From assembly GCF_002443255.2 (NCBI RefSeq), contig NW_019211456.1:20701061-20765060 (forward strand): a stretch of DNA of 64,000 bases, given 5' to 3'. The DNA is from Varroa destructor (Eukaryota; Arthropoda; Arachnida; Mesostigmata; Varroidae). The first letter of the stretch is position 1, and every line of letters begins with the position of its first letter. Below are positions 1 through 13,396 of this stretch, piece after piece. Made by a program: the position numbers and the translations under genes. Below the pieces are notes generated by a model. It made no database searches and had not been told where the DNA came from. It saw only the letters and a list, made by a program, of their open reading frames with translations.

Positions 1-3000
1 ATATATATATTTACAGTTATACACAAGGTCCATAAAAATTATTAGCAGGTTCATTCCCTTCTGAATTCTTCTGTTAGCCCTAACCGCACGTATTTTACTT
101 CGGAAAATAAACAAATGGTATCTTCCTCACAAGAGGTAAATGTGATTATAATAAAGCAAACAAACATTAATTTGTATATATATATAAACGTACATTGCTT
201 TCGTGGTGACAAATTTTTTGCCCCAGTATAGCATGGTGATAGTCCAAAAGTTATCGATGACTATTAACGGTAATGCTTTTGAGCAAAAGGTCTGTCTATT
301 CTCTGTCTATTCTTAATGTAAGTGATGCGCTATTTTTCTTCAATGTTGACATTAAATTTTTATGCAGTCCTATTCTTTTTTGCTACTCCCAAATACGCAT
401 CTTCCGCTAGATTACGCAAACCATGCTTTCAAGATTTGCCTATTGCATTTGAGGATATAATCATACTTTGCAGAAAACCCACTTGGTGCATATAGGATGC
501 TCGCAATTATGCCAATTTCTAGCTTAAACTTCGAAACGAAAAGTTTTAGATCTTATCTAGTTAAGTTAGATGTTATCTGGAAGGATGCATTCGGAGCTAA
601 TATGAGATTAGTTCACCTCCAGGATGAACTTAATGATATTCTATATTTTCAAACTAGATTTAACACAATACTTACAAAATATATATTTTCTGAAACGTTT
701 TCTTCAACTGTCACTATTTGCTCTTTATATCGTGTCACAATACTAATAAGGATTATTATTCGTCCTAAGCTTCGCGGAAGCAATTTCGGAGTTGAAGTTT
801 ACGATTGTGAAGGCAAAACGTAATTCAGTATCGACTTTTGTGAGGAAAGAAACAACAGAGTGATTGTGGCTAGAGAGTAGGAAGCTTGATTTGTCCAGCA
901 TGACCGGCACAGCTAAAATCTACATTTTTGGTCTAAACTGTTTTGATATAGTCGTCGGCAGTAATTTCGATGTGCATATCTGGTATAGCAGAATATAAAG
1001 TTATACGTATAAAATATATGCCTAGCTGTCGCTGTGGTGCATTTCTGTTATATTCTATCTGAAGCGAAAAATGCTGCAACTATTTGACACTAAGGGCAAG
1101 TCATTTATTTTGAAGGTCTCTCGTGCTTCGCATTTTACGTTTTTCCAACGGTATCTGTAATGTTCATATTACATTCTCAATAAGCAGAAGAATCAATGAG
1201 TGTCTCAATAAATTGAAACTTGGTTTTGTCTATGCTTAATTATTTTCAAGGTAAGGTCTTCATTCTTTATGCCTGGTTAACTTCCAACAAAATCACGAAA
1301 GCGTTTAATAATAAGCTATTAAATGCTCGCGTCACATTTCCAAATCTGTATTTATTACTCCGCATAGATATTGAGTATTGTGTAAAAGCGCTTTATATCA
1401 TTTACTGACTATATACTACATGTTGCACATGATTTTTGCTATCGAAAAACTCGCTACCTCACACTAACAGTCCTGAAGTGAGTTACTATCATATGCATTG
1501 TACACAATTTGGAGACTTTGATTCAGACATTTATATAGCATTAAACATGTTGTTTTGACAAATGTAGCGTCCACATTCTCTCTTGGGCATGATATAGGTA
1601 CGCTCGAAAAGCATTCGTTGTTAAATTTAAAGAGAAGATCTTTCAGCTCTGAAGTCTCTTTAAGGTGGATGTAAATGCTCAACCAATATGGCTTCGGTAT
1701 AATCGACACGGTTTCACTTTCATGTATAACACACTTCGACACGCATCGCTTGAAACACTGATATCTGGTGCGATTCAGTTAAATATGCTAACTTCCTATA
1801 GAAGAAGACACTCAGTTCTCGACAAAAACGTTACCCTCGACACGGAGCTTTCCGGCTGAGCTTTAACTCTACCCTTAAACCTATATTGCTGTTCGGAACG
1901 TTAACGGCTGAATGCTTCTCAGCCCGAATTTGTGTCATATGCCAACAGGTTGTATTTTAAAATTGAACACGACAAATCGCAAGATACACATCGATTGTAA
2001 ATGATGCATTACGATATGTAAAACTAGGAAGCCGATTCACCAGGAACCCTACTAGCTAAACAACAATAAATTCGTTCCCGTCACACACACGCAACTATAT
2101 TGAGCATCCATATAATAACAATAATAGTAAGCATGTTAAATCCTATAGTAATAGTATCGTAGTGATTATAACATGCATTGTTAACTTATCTTTAAATATC
2201 TTTCTTACCCTCACGTCAGACATGGCTACAGCCGCTGCTTTAAAGTACCGCAGTAATGTATACGAGTATAGACCGGGTTTTCAACCGTAGGCAAAAATAA
2301 CTTCAACCCACGTCAAAATAGCTCTCTCGTTCTGGTCACCGATAGACTGCACAAAACTAGAAAAGTAAAATAAAGCAGAGAAAGATGTCAAGGAGGACCA
2401 AGGTTGGGAAAGGTATCTTTTTTTTTTTTTTTTTTTTATCTCAATACAGCTTTGTTATAGAACGAGTCTGAAATTGCCTTTGACGATGAGCGAACAAAAA
2501 TGTGTAGAGAACTTAGCTGAAAATAAATTGGCTATCCGCTGCACCAGCGCCCATTTTTTCAGGTACCGCACTGCCTCGACAGCTGAGAAAGGGTTGAAAG
2601 GGAAGAAGAAAGAACTACCCGGAGTGTATCCATGGAAAGAAGGGAAGATAGGCTCCTAAGGGGAGGAGGATAGCCGCTCTCGGCGCCGCTGCTGCTGTTC
2701 TGTTAGCAAAACGGATCTTGCAAACATGCTTAATACAAACGAAAAACACCATATAAATACATGTAAGCCCAGGGAAGTGTCGTATACATTCGCTGAATTT
2801 TATGTTGAGCTCGGTCGAATATGCATACGACCGGGTCAAGTGAACTGCCATCATTGTGACTAATACCTATTCGTAGCTATACAAGAAGATTTTTTTACTT
2901 ATTTGATACATTTTTGAATCTATATACATGGCATACGATCTGGTTTAGACACGTAGTCCTAGCTTCATAGACAGATAGTCTCAAGTAAGCTGATTATTTA

Positions 3001-5600
3001 GCTATACAAGATATGCAAATTGAGCATAGACGAATTGGTAATTGGAAGCGTATGCAAGATTCGTCTGATATGCTATTATAAGGTTGTTGAGTTGTAAAGT
3101 TGAAAAAACCCATCGTTTGACTTACTTGAAATACACGACATCTAGCAATTAAGCGATTTTTTTCGCTCGATTTACACTTTAGTGAATGGTTTAATGAGAT
3201 TCATAGCGAAGCTATGCAGGGGGAAATGGTTGTGTATGTGTTGTGTTTGGCAAAGGTTGCTTGCTGCCGATGTCATGGTGGGTTTATACAAATCACTTTC
3301 TCTGAATTTTCAAATGAGCTCCCACAAAAATATCAACAAGTTCAAGTTCCACTTGTGATTGATTTTGAAGTTGTAATTCAGCGACACTCTATTTTGTGTC
3401 AGTAATATTGTCCAAATGTAGCTTTAGCATTACACATAACCCAGGAACTCGGAAAAGAAAATAATTTCCTCACACAGATAATACAGATAGCATCTCTATT
3501 GACATAATTCACAGATTAACGGGTTGCGTTATTGTTTGCCGTTGATACAAACATAGGTTTGTCGGTACATTACAGGGGTCACCGTTGGATCCTTTCAATA
3601 TCATTTTGAAACGCGAATATTTTTCAGTGAGATTCAGTTATCAGACGACATTCATTGTTCATTTAGGAGCTTTTACATAGCCGCCTTCCAATGGCACTCA
3701 TGATCACAATTCTCGGACACAAATTTTGAGTTAAAGTAAAATCCCATTAGTCGTTGTTGAGTGTTTTTGAGCCTTTACAGTAACTCTGTTTCGTAGTAAA
3801 AAGTATTCTCAGCTCCTTGAAAGTTGTAATTGCGTTTATAATTAGTCCTCCACTTGGTATAGGTTGAGCTCTTTACTCGCTAAAGTATAAAAGGTATAAT
3901 ATGGTAGTAGCATTAAAAGTTGAGAAAACGATCACTCCGATGACAATGAATATAGAAGTTAAATTTTTTGAGATTTAGACGATGGAAAATTGATATTCAC
4001 TCCCGTTTATCATTGCTTTTCTTTATATACCGACCTATTAATGGTGCAGAAGTTCAGTTACGATTTTTTCCGCTATCAGCCTATTCCCCGTACCTACTGT
4101 AAACCCTTCTACATTTGTTCCGATCAATGCAACACACCACACGTGAAACTTTTCTCTCAAATATTGAAAAGGTCAAAAAATGGGCAGCTCAACTAATTGG
4201 CATAAGACACAATATTGTTCTTCTGTCGAGAAATCCAATATCTAATTTAAAGTGTAGACAAAACCTGTAGCGTGTAACGGCACTTAGTAACCCCTAATAG
4301 GTATTTGTATTAGAGAGCTGGCTCCTGCCAGCACGAAACGAAGTGTGACTACATCAGGACTGGAATATGGACTACCACGTATGGTTCAACCGGCATACCC
4401 TTTGTCCATTACGGGGACGCTAGATGGTGTTACCGGGCGTAAAACTTAAACCAGTTAGAAAAATATTTAGAAACAAGTACTCACACAATTGTCGCTCTCA
4501 ACGTACATCATTAAAACACAGCTAAAATGAACATAACCATATAATGCCTTTTCCATAACATCCACAAAATGTAAAGTTTTACCCGTTACTAAAAACATAA
4601 AAATTCCAAAATTCTAGTTCAAACATTCATGTTTTCGCTGATTGTGTATGTATGGTGAGCTCAAACTAACTAGTTCACAAGTTTGCCATAATGTAGCCCT
4701 TATAACACGATTTCATCATTGACTTCAAATTCGAGCCAGTAACCAATGAAATTTACCCTCATCATTTTCTGTCGGATGTGGATTTCGTGTCCAGCGATGA
4801 GGCTTTAAATTACAAGATGTGTCACTACACGAAAATACGTTTAAACGACGTAGAACAAAAAAACAGAGAATCCTTTCCTGCCTTCTAAGTGAGTTGTAGT
4901 AATTATGTTACTCGATTATTAATTTCAGGTCATCTAGAACAGTAGCAAACAACAAACGTTCATGGTACTGTCTAGAGTGATCAATCGGGAAACGCCGACT
5001 TTCTACGACGTTCGTAAGAGTACTCAAATCCACAGATTTCAATGCCTATCAATGCCAGTGACCCACTCCATAAAGATAGTATTTATCGTGAAAACAAAGA
5101 GTTCAATTCTTTCACGTTTGTTGTTGCCATATTGATTTCCCTCTGCAGTCCGTTCATGTTTGCCAATACTGATTACCCACTATGAATACAATTTTCTTCA
5201 TTCTGTTAAACTGGAAGACAGTGACGTGACTATATCGTGGCGCTCCACATTTTTCTAATCTTGTTCCAATGACAATTTGAGTGCGGTGCCGTGTAGCCCG
5301 TTAAAGTCAGCCTGAACAGCCTTTCTCCTCACAGCGCGGGAATCTAGAAAGGGGTTTGTAAATTTGACGTTTTTATGATTATGGCATACGATGTGCTTAA
5401 CTGATTTCAAATCGAATTTTACAATAACACAGATAATAATCGATTTAAAGTACTAAAGTATGTTTAGGGCTTCTAAAATTGAAAGTATCATACGACTTCC
5501 TGTACCGGTTTTCCCATTTATACAGTCGTGCACTAATGTAATTTTTTCGGGCAGACGTTTATTTGTACATGTTACACCTCATAGAAAGGCCTGTGCTAAG
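1..5600. other. gene-poor stretch, no supported gene
   Basis: I see no exon with convincing splice sites, domain signature or paralogue here. The stretch is AT-rich with a T homopolymer near 2,420-2,437 and short AT runs. The longest plus-strand reading frame (497-823) faintly recalls the helical N-terminal region of BEL/Pao gag proteins, but has no partner domains and is not called. Confidence 0.5.
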
Positions 5601-5852
5601 TTTTCGTAGTCCATAGTATATCCCATCTCGAAAATTGATGAAGTCCTAGCCAAGACTCTCAAATAGATCGATCTACTATTTAGATCTTGCAACCCGTTTT
5701 CATATAGCGCACAAACATATGAGGTAACATATAGAACTGGTACAACTATGACCAGGTATCTGCCTTGCGCAGTTGTGACGCACTCAAGCCTATTAAATAA
5801 ATAATAATAACAAGATATTCTAGTCGTCTTTTAATTAATATAACGTACATAG

Positions 5853-5858
5853 TTTATT
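5853..5858 (-). terminator. poly(A) signal AATAAA of gene A
   Basis: AATAAA on the minus strand about 230 bases after the gene A stop codon. The hexamer and its surroundings (AGTTTATTTCACTG on the plus strand) are conserved at the same place behind gene B, which supports use as the 3'-end signal. Confidence 0.5.
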
Positions 5859-6088
5859 TCACTGCCCGTCCTTGAGCGAATGTGTGCGAATAATCCTGGA
5901 TTGATATTTATTGCTAACACATATCGAAGTTTTCTTTTTACAAACGATACCTCAAATTGCACCCCATGTTTGCAATTCAAATTATTCATATTAGACGTTA
6001 TCATTCACAAGTAGTCTTATTTCAGTTGCTTAAAGGTAAGATACATTTTCCTGATAAATCACTAGCCAATATAAAACACCCTGGAGAA

Positions 6089-9000
6089 TTATATTCCTAA
6101 AAGGTTTTCATCGTTATCTTTGGGTTCAATCTTAACGATAATCGGAGTTGTTAACCCCTGATCAAGTCTTTCCGGCGGTATTTCATCGAGGACTTCCGAC
6201 TTGATCTCCTGAAATTTAAAATTGCAGGGGAAACTGTTTAGCACCTCTAATAAAGAAACTACTATGTAACACAAGATGACCCATATTTTAAGTCTGTTCA
6301 GTAGTAAACAATATTTTCATGTTAGTAAATTGACGACTTTTCAGCACAAATCTTGGAGATGCTCACAATTCTAACATCCGTGATTGCGTGCTGCTCTATT
6401 ATAGAAAAGCAAATGTACATCTTTGGATTAACGCTACATGGCATGAAAATTATTGTTATAGCTGTACCTAAAAAACAACTGTACGGCTGTTGATAAAACA
6501 GTCAACCATAATTCCTGACCACAGAGTAGTATATTTTTGGCGTATTTATTACATTCGTTTTTCTTCTATTTTAGATATACTGAAAATAGCGTTAATGAAA
6601 AAAAAACCTCATCCCGCATCCTAAGTAAAGGCGGTTCAATAACCATTTTATTTAATACATATCTTATTAGTCTTAAATATCTTAATATAAATAAATACTC
6701 TTATATTAATCTTCAATCGATATTTTTCCAGTTAATTAATATTTCCAGTTAATTTTTAACCATCATAATTTCGAAGTATATATACCATAGCATCTTTCCA
6801 CAGCTACATTCAATATGTCTCCTTATATTTAGCCGAAAAACAATCTTTTATTACCTTACAACCTTACAACAATTTATTTAGCATCTACTGAAAATTCTCC
6901 TCTTGTTAAAAAAAAAAAACAATTTTTGCTTTTATTGACTTCCAAAACAATATTATTTTAAAAAATTAAGATTTCATACGTTTCCGAAATTTTGAAAATT
7001 TTTGACGTACGTCTATGAAGATTTCGAAATGTATTATTAAATGACCACAAAGCTGGCATAGGTAAGTGCAGCGTGATCATTATGCACGTAAATAACGGCC
7101 AAAATGTTTGCAATATCAAGAACATATTTTCCACCAAAAAAAAACTTGGAACAAATGAAATGGTGATTATGCTAATATGCATTGCAATAGTTATTCGATG
7201 ATGCATGAGAACATGTACAGTGTACTGCAGTTTGCAAAAGTTTCTTGGTGAATGTACTAAGGTTATTATTTGTCGAAAATAACATCTAATTTGAAACGGT
7301 TCGAGAGATAGGGAGAAAAGCTGAGACGTGTTGGTATGAGAAAAAAAAGGTTTAATAAGAAATATAATTTACTCTTGCAGTATCTGGCTCACAATAGCTA
7401 GAGAGAGCAAACTGAGAAGAGTGCAAAGAAGACAGAATAAAAACAAACCTGTTTAATTTGTGACAACGTAAAATCTGGCAACCCGCTCTCCTGATAACTT
7501 TCCTCGCCACTACAAGAGATCTGAAAGCAATTTGTTAACAAGGTCTTCATTATTCATTGTAGATGATGCAATCGGAAATGTAAATAACTGCTTTGTAGCT
7601 AAACTAATTCGCTTGTGATTGTGTATTCTACACAATTGATGATTGTGTACAAAATTCTACATAAGTACCGAATAGTTTATGTGCCGTGCAAATTATACCT
7701 TCACCTTAACGAATTATACGAAGTTGAGTTTTACTAATTTGTTTTTGCCATGAATCAATGTTTGTTTGTATGATTGGTTCAATTAATTCAAGCGTTCTTC
7801 AAACGCCTACCTGTTGTTCATGTTTAGTGGCCATAACGAATTGTTGGTTACTATCCTCTGGCTCAACAACTTCTTCTTTAACTTCAAGTTTTATAGATGG
7901 TTCGAGTTCGGCATTTTCTGTGTCCGCGGATTCGGGGTAATCAAGAGTTGCAATGAAAGCTATCGGTGCGTCGACTGAATACGGGTCGCTACATGGCATC
8001 GAACCTGAGACGGTCATTTGAGAAATCGGCAATTGTTGACTAGATACTACTACTGTAGATGCAGAAACGGCTTGCTGCTCTTGGCGAGGTACCTTTGAAG
8101 GTCTCATCGCCGGCAATCTGGGGTCTGACTTTCTTCTAGAGGTGTACCCATTACTCTGAATTTGATACCTTTCATGATACTGGTGCTGATCGAAAGACTT
8201 CTGAGGTAACTCGTCTTCTTCTGAGCTAGAGAAGTCGCTTATGGGTGGCACAATTACTTCCTGGACGTTGGCCTAGTCGGACATTGTAATGCCGTTAATA
8301 TATTAGATAGTGTTGATATGATAAAGGTTCTCACAATAATCTAAGAAAGATATATATGTAGACCTCGTTAACATATCGCAAAATTGGTATGCAATGCATT
8401 TCGGCCTTGCAGAGTGTAATGCTTTGCAAGAATGGACGGATAAAAAGAACACAGATAAACAAAATGGCGATCTTCGTAGTTTTTGGCAATAAATCATAAA
8501 TTCAATTAATCATCTTGACTTTTCTAGATATTTGTTCATATTTTATTGAGTTCTTTTGTGCACCATTTCTTAAATTAACTCAATTACTTTGTTTTCAAAT
8601 GCTTACGTGTGTCAAATACCACTTGTTGAATCATAGGTGTATGTAAAAAAAACTTAATGAATATTATTGTCGAGAAGTAAATTTTCCTAAATACAGCTTA
8701 GGACGTTATTTCTATACGCGTCCCATTGCTTGGAAATGAAGCCAAATATGCGACTGGTACTTCCCATCTGTGAAATAAGCACTCGATTTGACCGAATCTC
8801 AGCTTCACTGAAGAGAGCACTTTGTACCTTGACAATCAAATCCAAGCCTTTACTTCTGGATAGCCTAAGCCAGTTTTGACACACTCTTTTTAATACTGCA
8901 GATTGCTCGCCCCTTTGACATACAATCCTTGTAGTTTTAGCCGCAGTTTTTAGTTGTAGTAATACTAGTAAAAACGAGATATTGTTGAATATAGCTTCTT

Positions 9001-10706
9001 AAGCATTCATCTTATGAACCCTCAAAGACAAACAGCGGTAGTATGACAGCCTCATACAAATAATGCAGTTGAGAAGGGGTAAATCGGAGAACAAACGTGC
9101 CGAGTTCAAAGCACATCACGTTCTTGCTAGTAAAACCTATTTTAAGGATGAACGAAATTACTTGTTGTCATCCTACGTAAAGCATAACTCTTAATGTGGA
9201 GCAAATAGTGCGCTATAAACAATGTTGCGTTTTCAAAAAATAACCATCATTTCATTAAATAGCGTCATATCATATCATTCCTGTGGCAAAAATTGACGTA
9301 AACCCCTGCTCCATTATTTTTAAATAATAAAAAAACTAGTAGCACGTTGAATGTTTAAATGCGTTTTTTCGTTTGGAAGATAACCCCATGTAAGATCATA
9401 TTTACTTGGAATGAATTTTTTCTAAAATTCTAAAAAATATGTTCTTTTTCATTTAAATCTTCCTCTTCCAAATATATTATTAAAAATATTGCAATGATAG
9501 TAGAGAAAGAGGCTAATGTTTAAGTTTTAGTTTAATTCTCGTAGCGCATAAGGTAAGTTTAAAAATGTATTGCTATATAATGGACGCCGCATTTATGTAC
9601 TTCAACATAATGACACGACAATAATTAATTTCTGAGTTTCCTTACTGATTATGGTAATAACTGCGCATGGTACAGTACTATCTTACCAATTATTGATCGG
9701 TAAAACCATTATTAACAATTTCGATGGTAGCGCTTTTACGTAAATCGTAAGATATGTTTGGCGGGCTCTTTGTCGCAACGGGCATGCATTCATCCGTTAT
9801 TCTTGAAACTGAAGGAAAAATGGTGCTTCCTGGATATCGAAAACTAATAAAATTGACGGTTTTTCCGTTGCCATTATATGACTTTTGAAGTATTAAAGAA
9901 AAAAGTCCGTGCGCCAAAATGGAAAATCCATAACAGTAATTAATCTGGAAGGACTGAAATCCACTATGATGAAACAAATAGCCATTTTTGTTAAATAATA
10001 CTAGAATTTGCTTTTGAGATAAAGTTATCTATTTCCTATAACGCCGTTCGTCTAGATTACAAAGGGTAGCCTTTTTCCAACTCCTTTGCCATTTTTCCTC
10101 TTGAGATTTCTAGGCTTACGTGTCTACTGTCACATCAGGTCTCTTTCACAGATGACGCGTCTGAGCGAGACAAATCTGAGCGTACTAATGATCTCTAACT
10201 TACAGCTCCTATTGGAAACTTATTGGCGAATTTTAATAATACATTTTGCTACATATCTTGCACGCCGTTTAAGTCTGAAACTGAACCCGTAATTGATATG
10301 AATAACAATTATACAAAATAAACGCTTTCGTCGGGGATATCTGTCAAGACGTGCAAAAATTACTATCCAAATTTTATTTCGTTGGGATGCAACTTATAAA
10401 CAATCAACGGTAATTTATTCCGCTCGTTCTGAAATTGTCGCATAGTATGCAAGCCTTCCAGAAACTTACAATTTTTCTAACTGCCGCCGGCTTTTGCGCC
10501 GGAAGCTGAGGAGGTCCATTAACTATTGAACCAGTTGTTCGAAATTTCTGGATCAACTCACGAAGCACATCTTCTGTAGGAACTAACTCAGGTTCAAGCA
10601 TTTCTCTTAGCTTGGACACCGCTACTGCAAACGAATGTGGTCTCGTTGTGCTGTAGTACGTTTTTATAAATAACAGCTTCTGTGGGAGCGTATATCGCTC
10701 CATCAT
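6089..10706 (-). CDS. gene A: DUF4817-like HTH head joined to a psi-K-x-E-rich tail
   Basis: Four exons on the minus strand: 10706-10470, 8272-7811, 7520-7449 and 6208-6089. All junctions are phase 0, GT-AG, giving 296 aa. Residues about 4-64 match the DUF4817 helix-turn-helix type seen in transposon-related arthropod proteins (start MMERYTLPQK, then a KFRTTGS motif near 54-60). Residues 90-100 are Ser/Glu-rich and 124-142 basic, a possible nuclear localisation signal. The acidic tail has IKLE 206-209, VKEE 210-213, IKQE 255-258, IKSE 259-262 and VKIE 282-285, all fitting the sumoylation consensus. The last lies between prolines (TPIIVKIEP), like a synergy-control motif. The ATG at 10706 is followed by a second Met. 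Exons 2-4 are supported by matching exons in gene B. Inferred: a nuclear DNA-binding regulator, possibly repressive. The family is not one I can name. Confidence 0.7.
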
Positions 10707-12211
10707 GAGTGACAGAGCTGAGTTCTAAACTCACCTAACACCCGCTGTTTTGAGATGTTTGTAAACATCTAAACACATGGCAGTTCGAACAGCTTATGAC
10801 AATAACGACAGAAGCAGCAGAGAGGACCTGATGTGCTCACCATTTTTCTACTGCGTTGGGCACAGAACGTATTGTGTGTGGTTTGTTCTAAAAATTCTTT
10901 ACTCCAAAAATCTATGTATGCTTCAATTGTATAATATAAAGCAACTGCTTAGATATATAAAAGTATAAAAAGTGTACTATAAACCTCAACAAAGTGTTTT
11001 CGCTCAAACCTTCTATGACGGGCGACGAAAGACACTGCTAAGCAGTGGCTCGCGGTACCGGAGGGAATTCAGTACCGGAGAGTAGTTCACAGTGCTACGA
11101 ATGCAATTCGGAAAGCGGTTTAAGACAACAATCGACCTTGTTCTCTCAATAATGATGGTAGACAGCATCTGATATTAAATGTCGCTCGTGCACAGGTGAT
11201 ACTGAAGAGTTTTGAGTGGTTTTGGTTTCAGCAAATCGGGTCCTACGAACCTCACGATTTGAGATAGTCTTCTACGTAATGGTTCGTCACCATGTTCGTC
11301 GAGATATTACAATGGCCGTATGATCACTTAAAGTTTATTAGGCTATGTGCAGCGAATGTGAACTAGGGATGCACACATTGCTGCGCCTCTGGATATCCTC
11401 AAACATTCACTAAATGTGTATAATCAGCATTAATGAAACGTAATTACAGACGTAGCATTAGAGGTTCAATAGACGCCCACTTAATATGAATAACATAATA
11501 TTAAACAGAAAGAATGCATGCTTTTATTTCTGCTGCGCTAAGATACTTATAATGTTTATCAACAATAAAAAAATAACTAAACAAAGCAATAAACAGTATA
11601 TTTTGATATTCTTAGCATCTTCTGGGCATGTGGTCTCTTTGCTTTATACGATAAGTTCAACTTTTGCTTTGTCCATAGAACATTGCTTTGTCGCAATCAA
11701 TCAAATTCATTTTTACATGACATTTATCAGGTAAATATGTTAGCATTCCTTTGATACTTAACTAAGCAAAACGTTGATTATACATTCGTGTTTTGAGAGC
11801 CGAAACTTAGGCAAGGTGAAGAATATTTTAGACCATGCACACAAAAATTTTTCTGCTTCATAGGCCATCGAACTGGGAAAACTGAATAAAAGTAGGTAGT
11901 TTGAAAAGTAACTAGCATCATATAGAGACAGTGCCACTAAGATTGCGCCCCAAGGTTACGACAAACGTAATCGGGGCTATTCTGGTAGGGGCAAGTTAGG
12001 TTACCGAAATACTCACACGCGCAATTCACCGTCGCGGAAGCTTGTTGAATCGAAGAATTCTCTATTTTATTTTGTAACCATTTACAGTATTCCCATTGGT
12101 TAGGCGATATTTAATGTTATATATCTAAGGCTGAAAAATACTAGCATATTAGGTAAAAGGAGGATACTACTTACTAAGGAGGATACTAGAGAGTTATCCT
12201 GATCCTAGAGA

Positions 12212-12231
12212 TCTAGCCTGCGCAGGCTAGA
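12212..12231. repeat. perfect 20-base palindrome with nearby direct repeats
   Basis: The arms TCTAGCCTGC and GCAGGCTAGA are exact reverse complements with no spacer. Just upstream, AGGAGGATACTA occurs twice, starting near 12,159 and 12,178. A perfect palindrome of this length is unexpected by chance in AT-rich DNA. It could be a dimeric protein-binding site or a trace of a small inverted-repeat element. No gene is adjacent. Confidence 0.8.
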
Positions 12232-13363
12232 CAAAGAAGAAAAATATTGAAATAATGCTAGTGCGATCCCGATTGTTCAGAATCGGCGGCCTCACATTAG
12301 ACTCGCCAGTCACTAGCGACACATGCGCGTCACGCATCTCGAAACACCCCAGAAAAAAATTGAGAGTAGAGAATGGAGCAGTTAATTGAATGGTCTGAAC
12401 AGAATAATGAGTAAAATGAGAGGAAATTAAAGTGCAAAAGGGAAGAAAAATGAACTGGGAAAAATAAGAATAATCATGGAAGTTAACTGTAATTCAAGGG
12501 AGAGAAAGCGAGAAGCCGATACTACACGACTAGCTTATGTATATGTATATATATATATGCATATACATATATAACAGAATGAGGCACCTAACTTTGGACC
12601 TTTGTTATGAATTGTCTTTAAGACTGTGTTTACTAAGAAACGAGTATTTTAAGTAATTTAAAAGGCGTTATTCCTTGTGGGTATCTTTATTCTAAATAAC
12701 AACCACCCACCACTATTCGGAATTAAACCACTCATTAGTAATTTTCAAAATATTCCTTTTTTAATTTGCAACTTTAGTAGTAATCGTGTGTCAAGTGATA
12801 CTGATAGGCAGTCATTTCTTTAAGTGTCGCTCAAATATGCTGAATAAAAAAGGTTCCACTGGAATTGAATTTTGGGCTGAGAGCAGACCAAAAGTTTAAA
12901 AATGTAGGAGCTTAAAGCAATCATAAAGTTTAAAACGCGCAAAGAAGTGCAGGAAGTCTCAAAAAGCTCTAGCCGATGGAGCTTACCTGGACGCCCCAAT
13001 CAGCAGTTAATGATCAGCTCAAACACAGTAAGATAGTTATTTTTTATATTAAAAAAGAAAAAAAAGAAATTACTTTTTTTTCGTTTTTTAGGTTTTTTTT
13101 GGTACCATTCAGTTTAAACATTGTTGAGGTTTGCTCCACAAAAATGTTTCTTGAATTTCTCGGAAGCCGAACTACAGCTGGCAATAATATAGACTGATGA
13201 TTTCAAGTAAAAATATTGCGTAGTAGCGGTTTTTTATAACGACACATTGTTTTCCACCGTTGTAGATTCGTGGTCTTGCTCTAGAAAAAAACCAGGTTCT
13301 TTACAATGGCAAAAAATAGCGGATGAACGGATGTTCGTCAAATTTGTCTGAATTTGAATACAA

Positions 13364-13396
13364 TTATATATATGTATATATATATATATATATATA
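13364..13396. repeat. (AT)n microsatellite
   Basis: Nearly pure AT dinucleotide run with one G interruption. Similar short AT runs occur at 12,540-12,573, 39,558-39,576, 43,051-43,068 and 52,897-52,923. Confidence 0.9.

Larger units (their letters stand above)
5600..11130. repeat. segmental duplication, copy 1 (carries gene A)
   Basis: This segment aligns in order with 16,380-23,070. Shared blocks include the flank with the GATCTACTATTT motif (near 5,672 and 16,439), the poly(A) signal region, the three tail exons, intron sequence, the DUF4817 exon or its relic, and the ACGAAAGACACTG block (near 11,026 and 23,001). Coding exons are most conserved, while introns are diverged and carry insertions, so the duplication is old. 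The ends were set by eye and may be off by one or two hundred bases. Confidence 0.65.

Noticed and set aside
497..823. 108-codon frame faintly similar to BEL/Pao gag N-terminal helices
   Set aside because: Only a loose helical pattern, with no zinc knuckle, protease or reverse transcriptase nearby.
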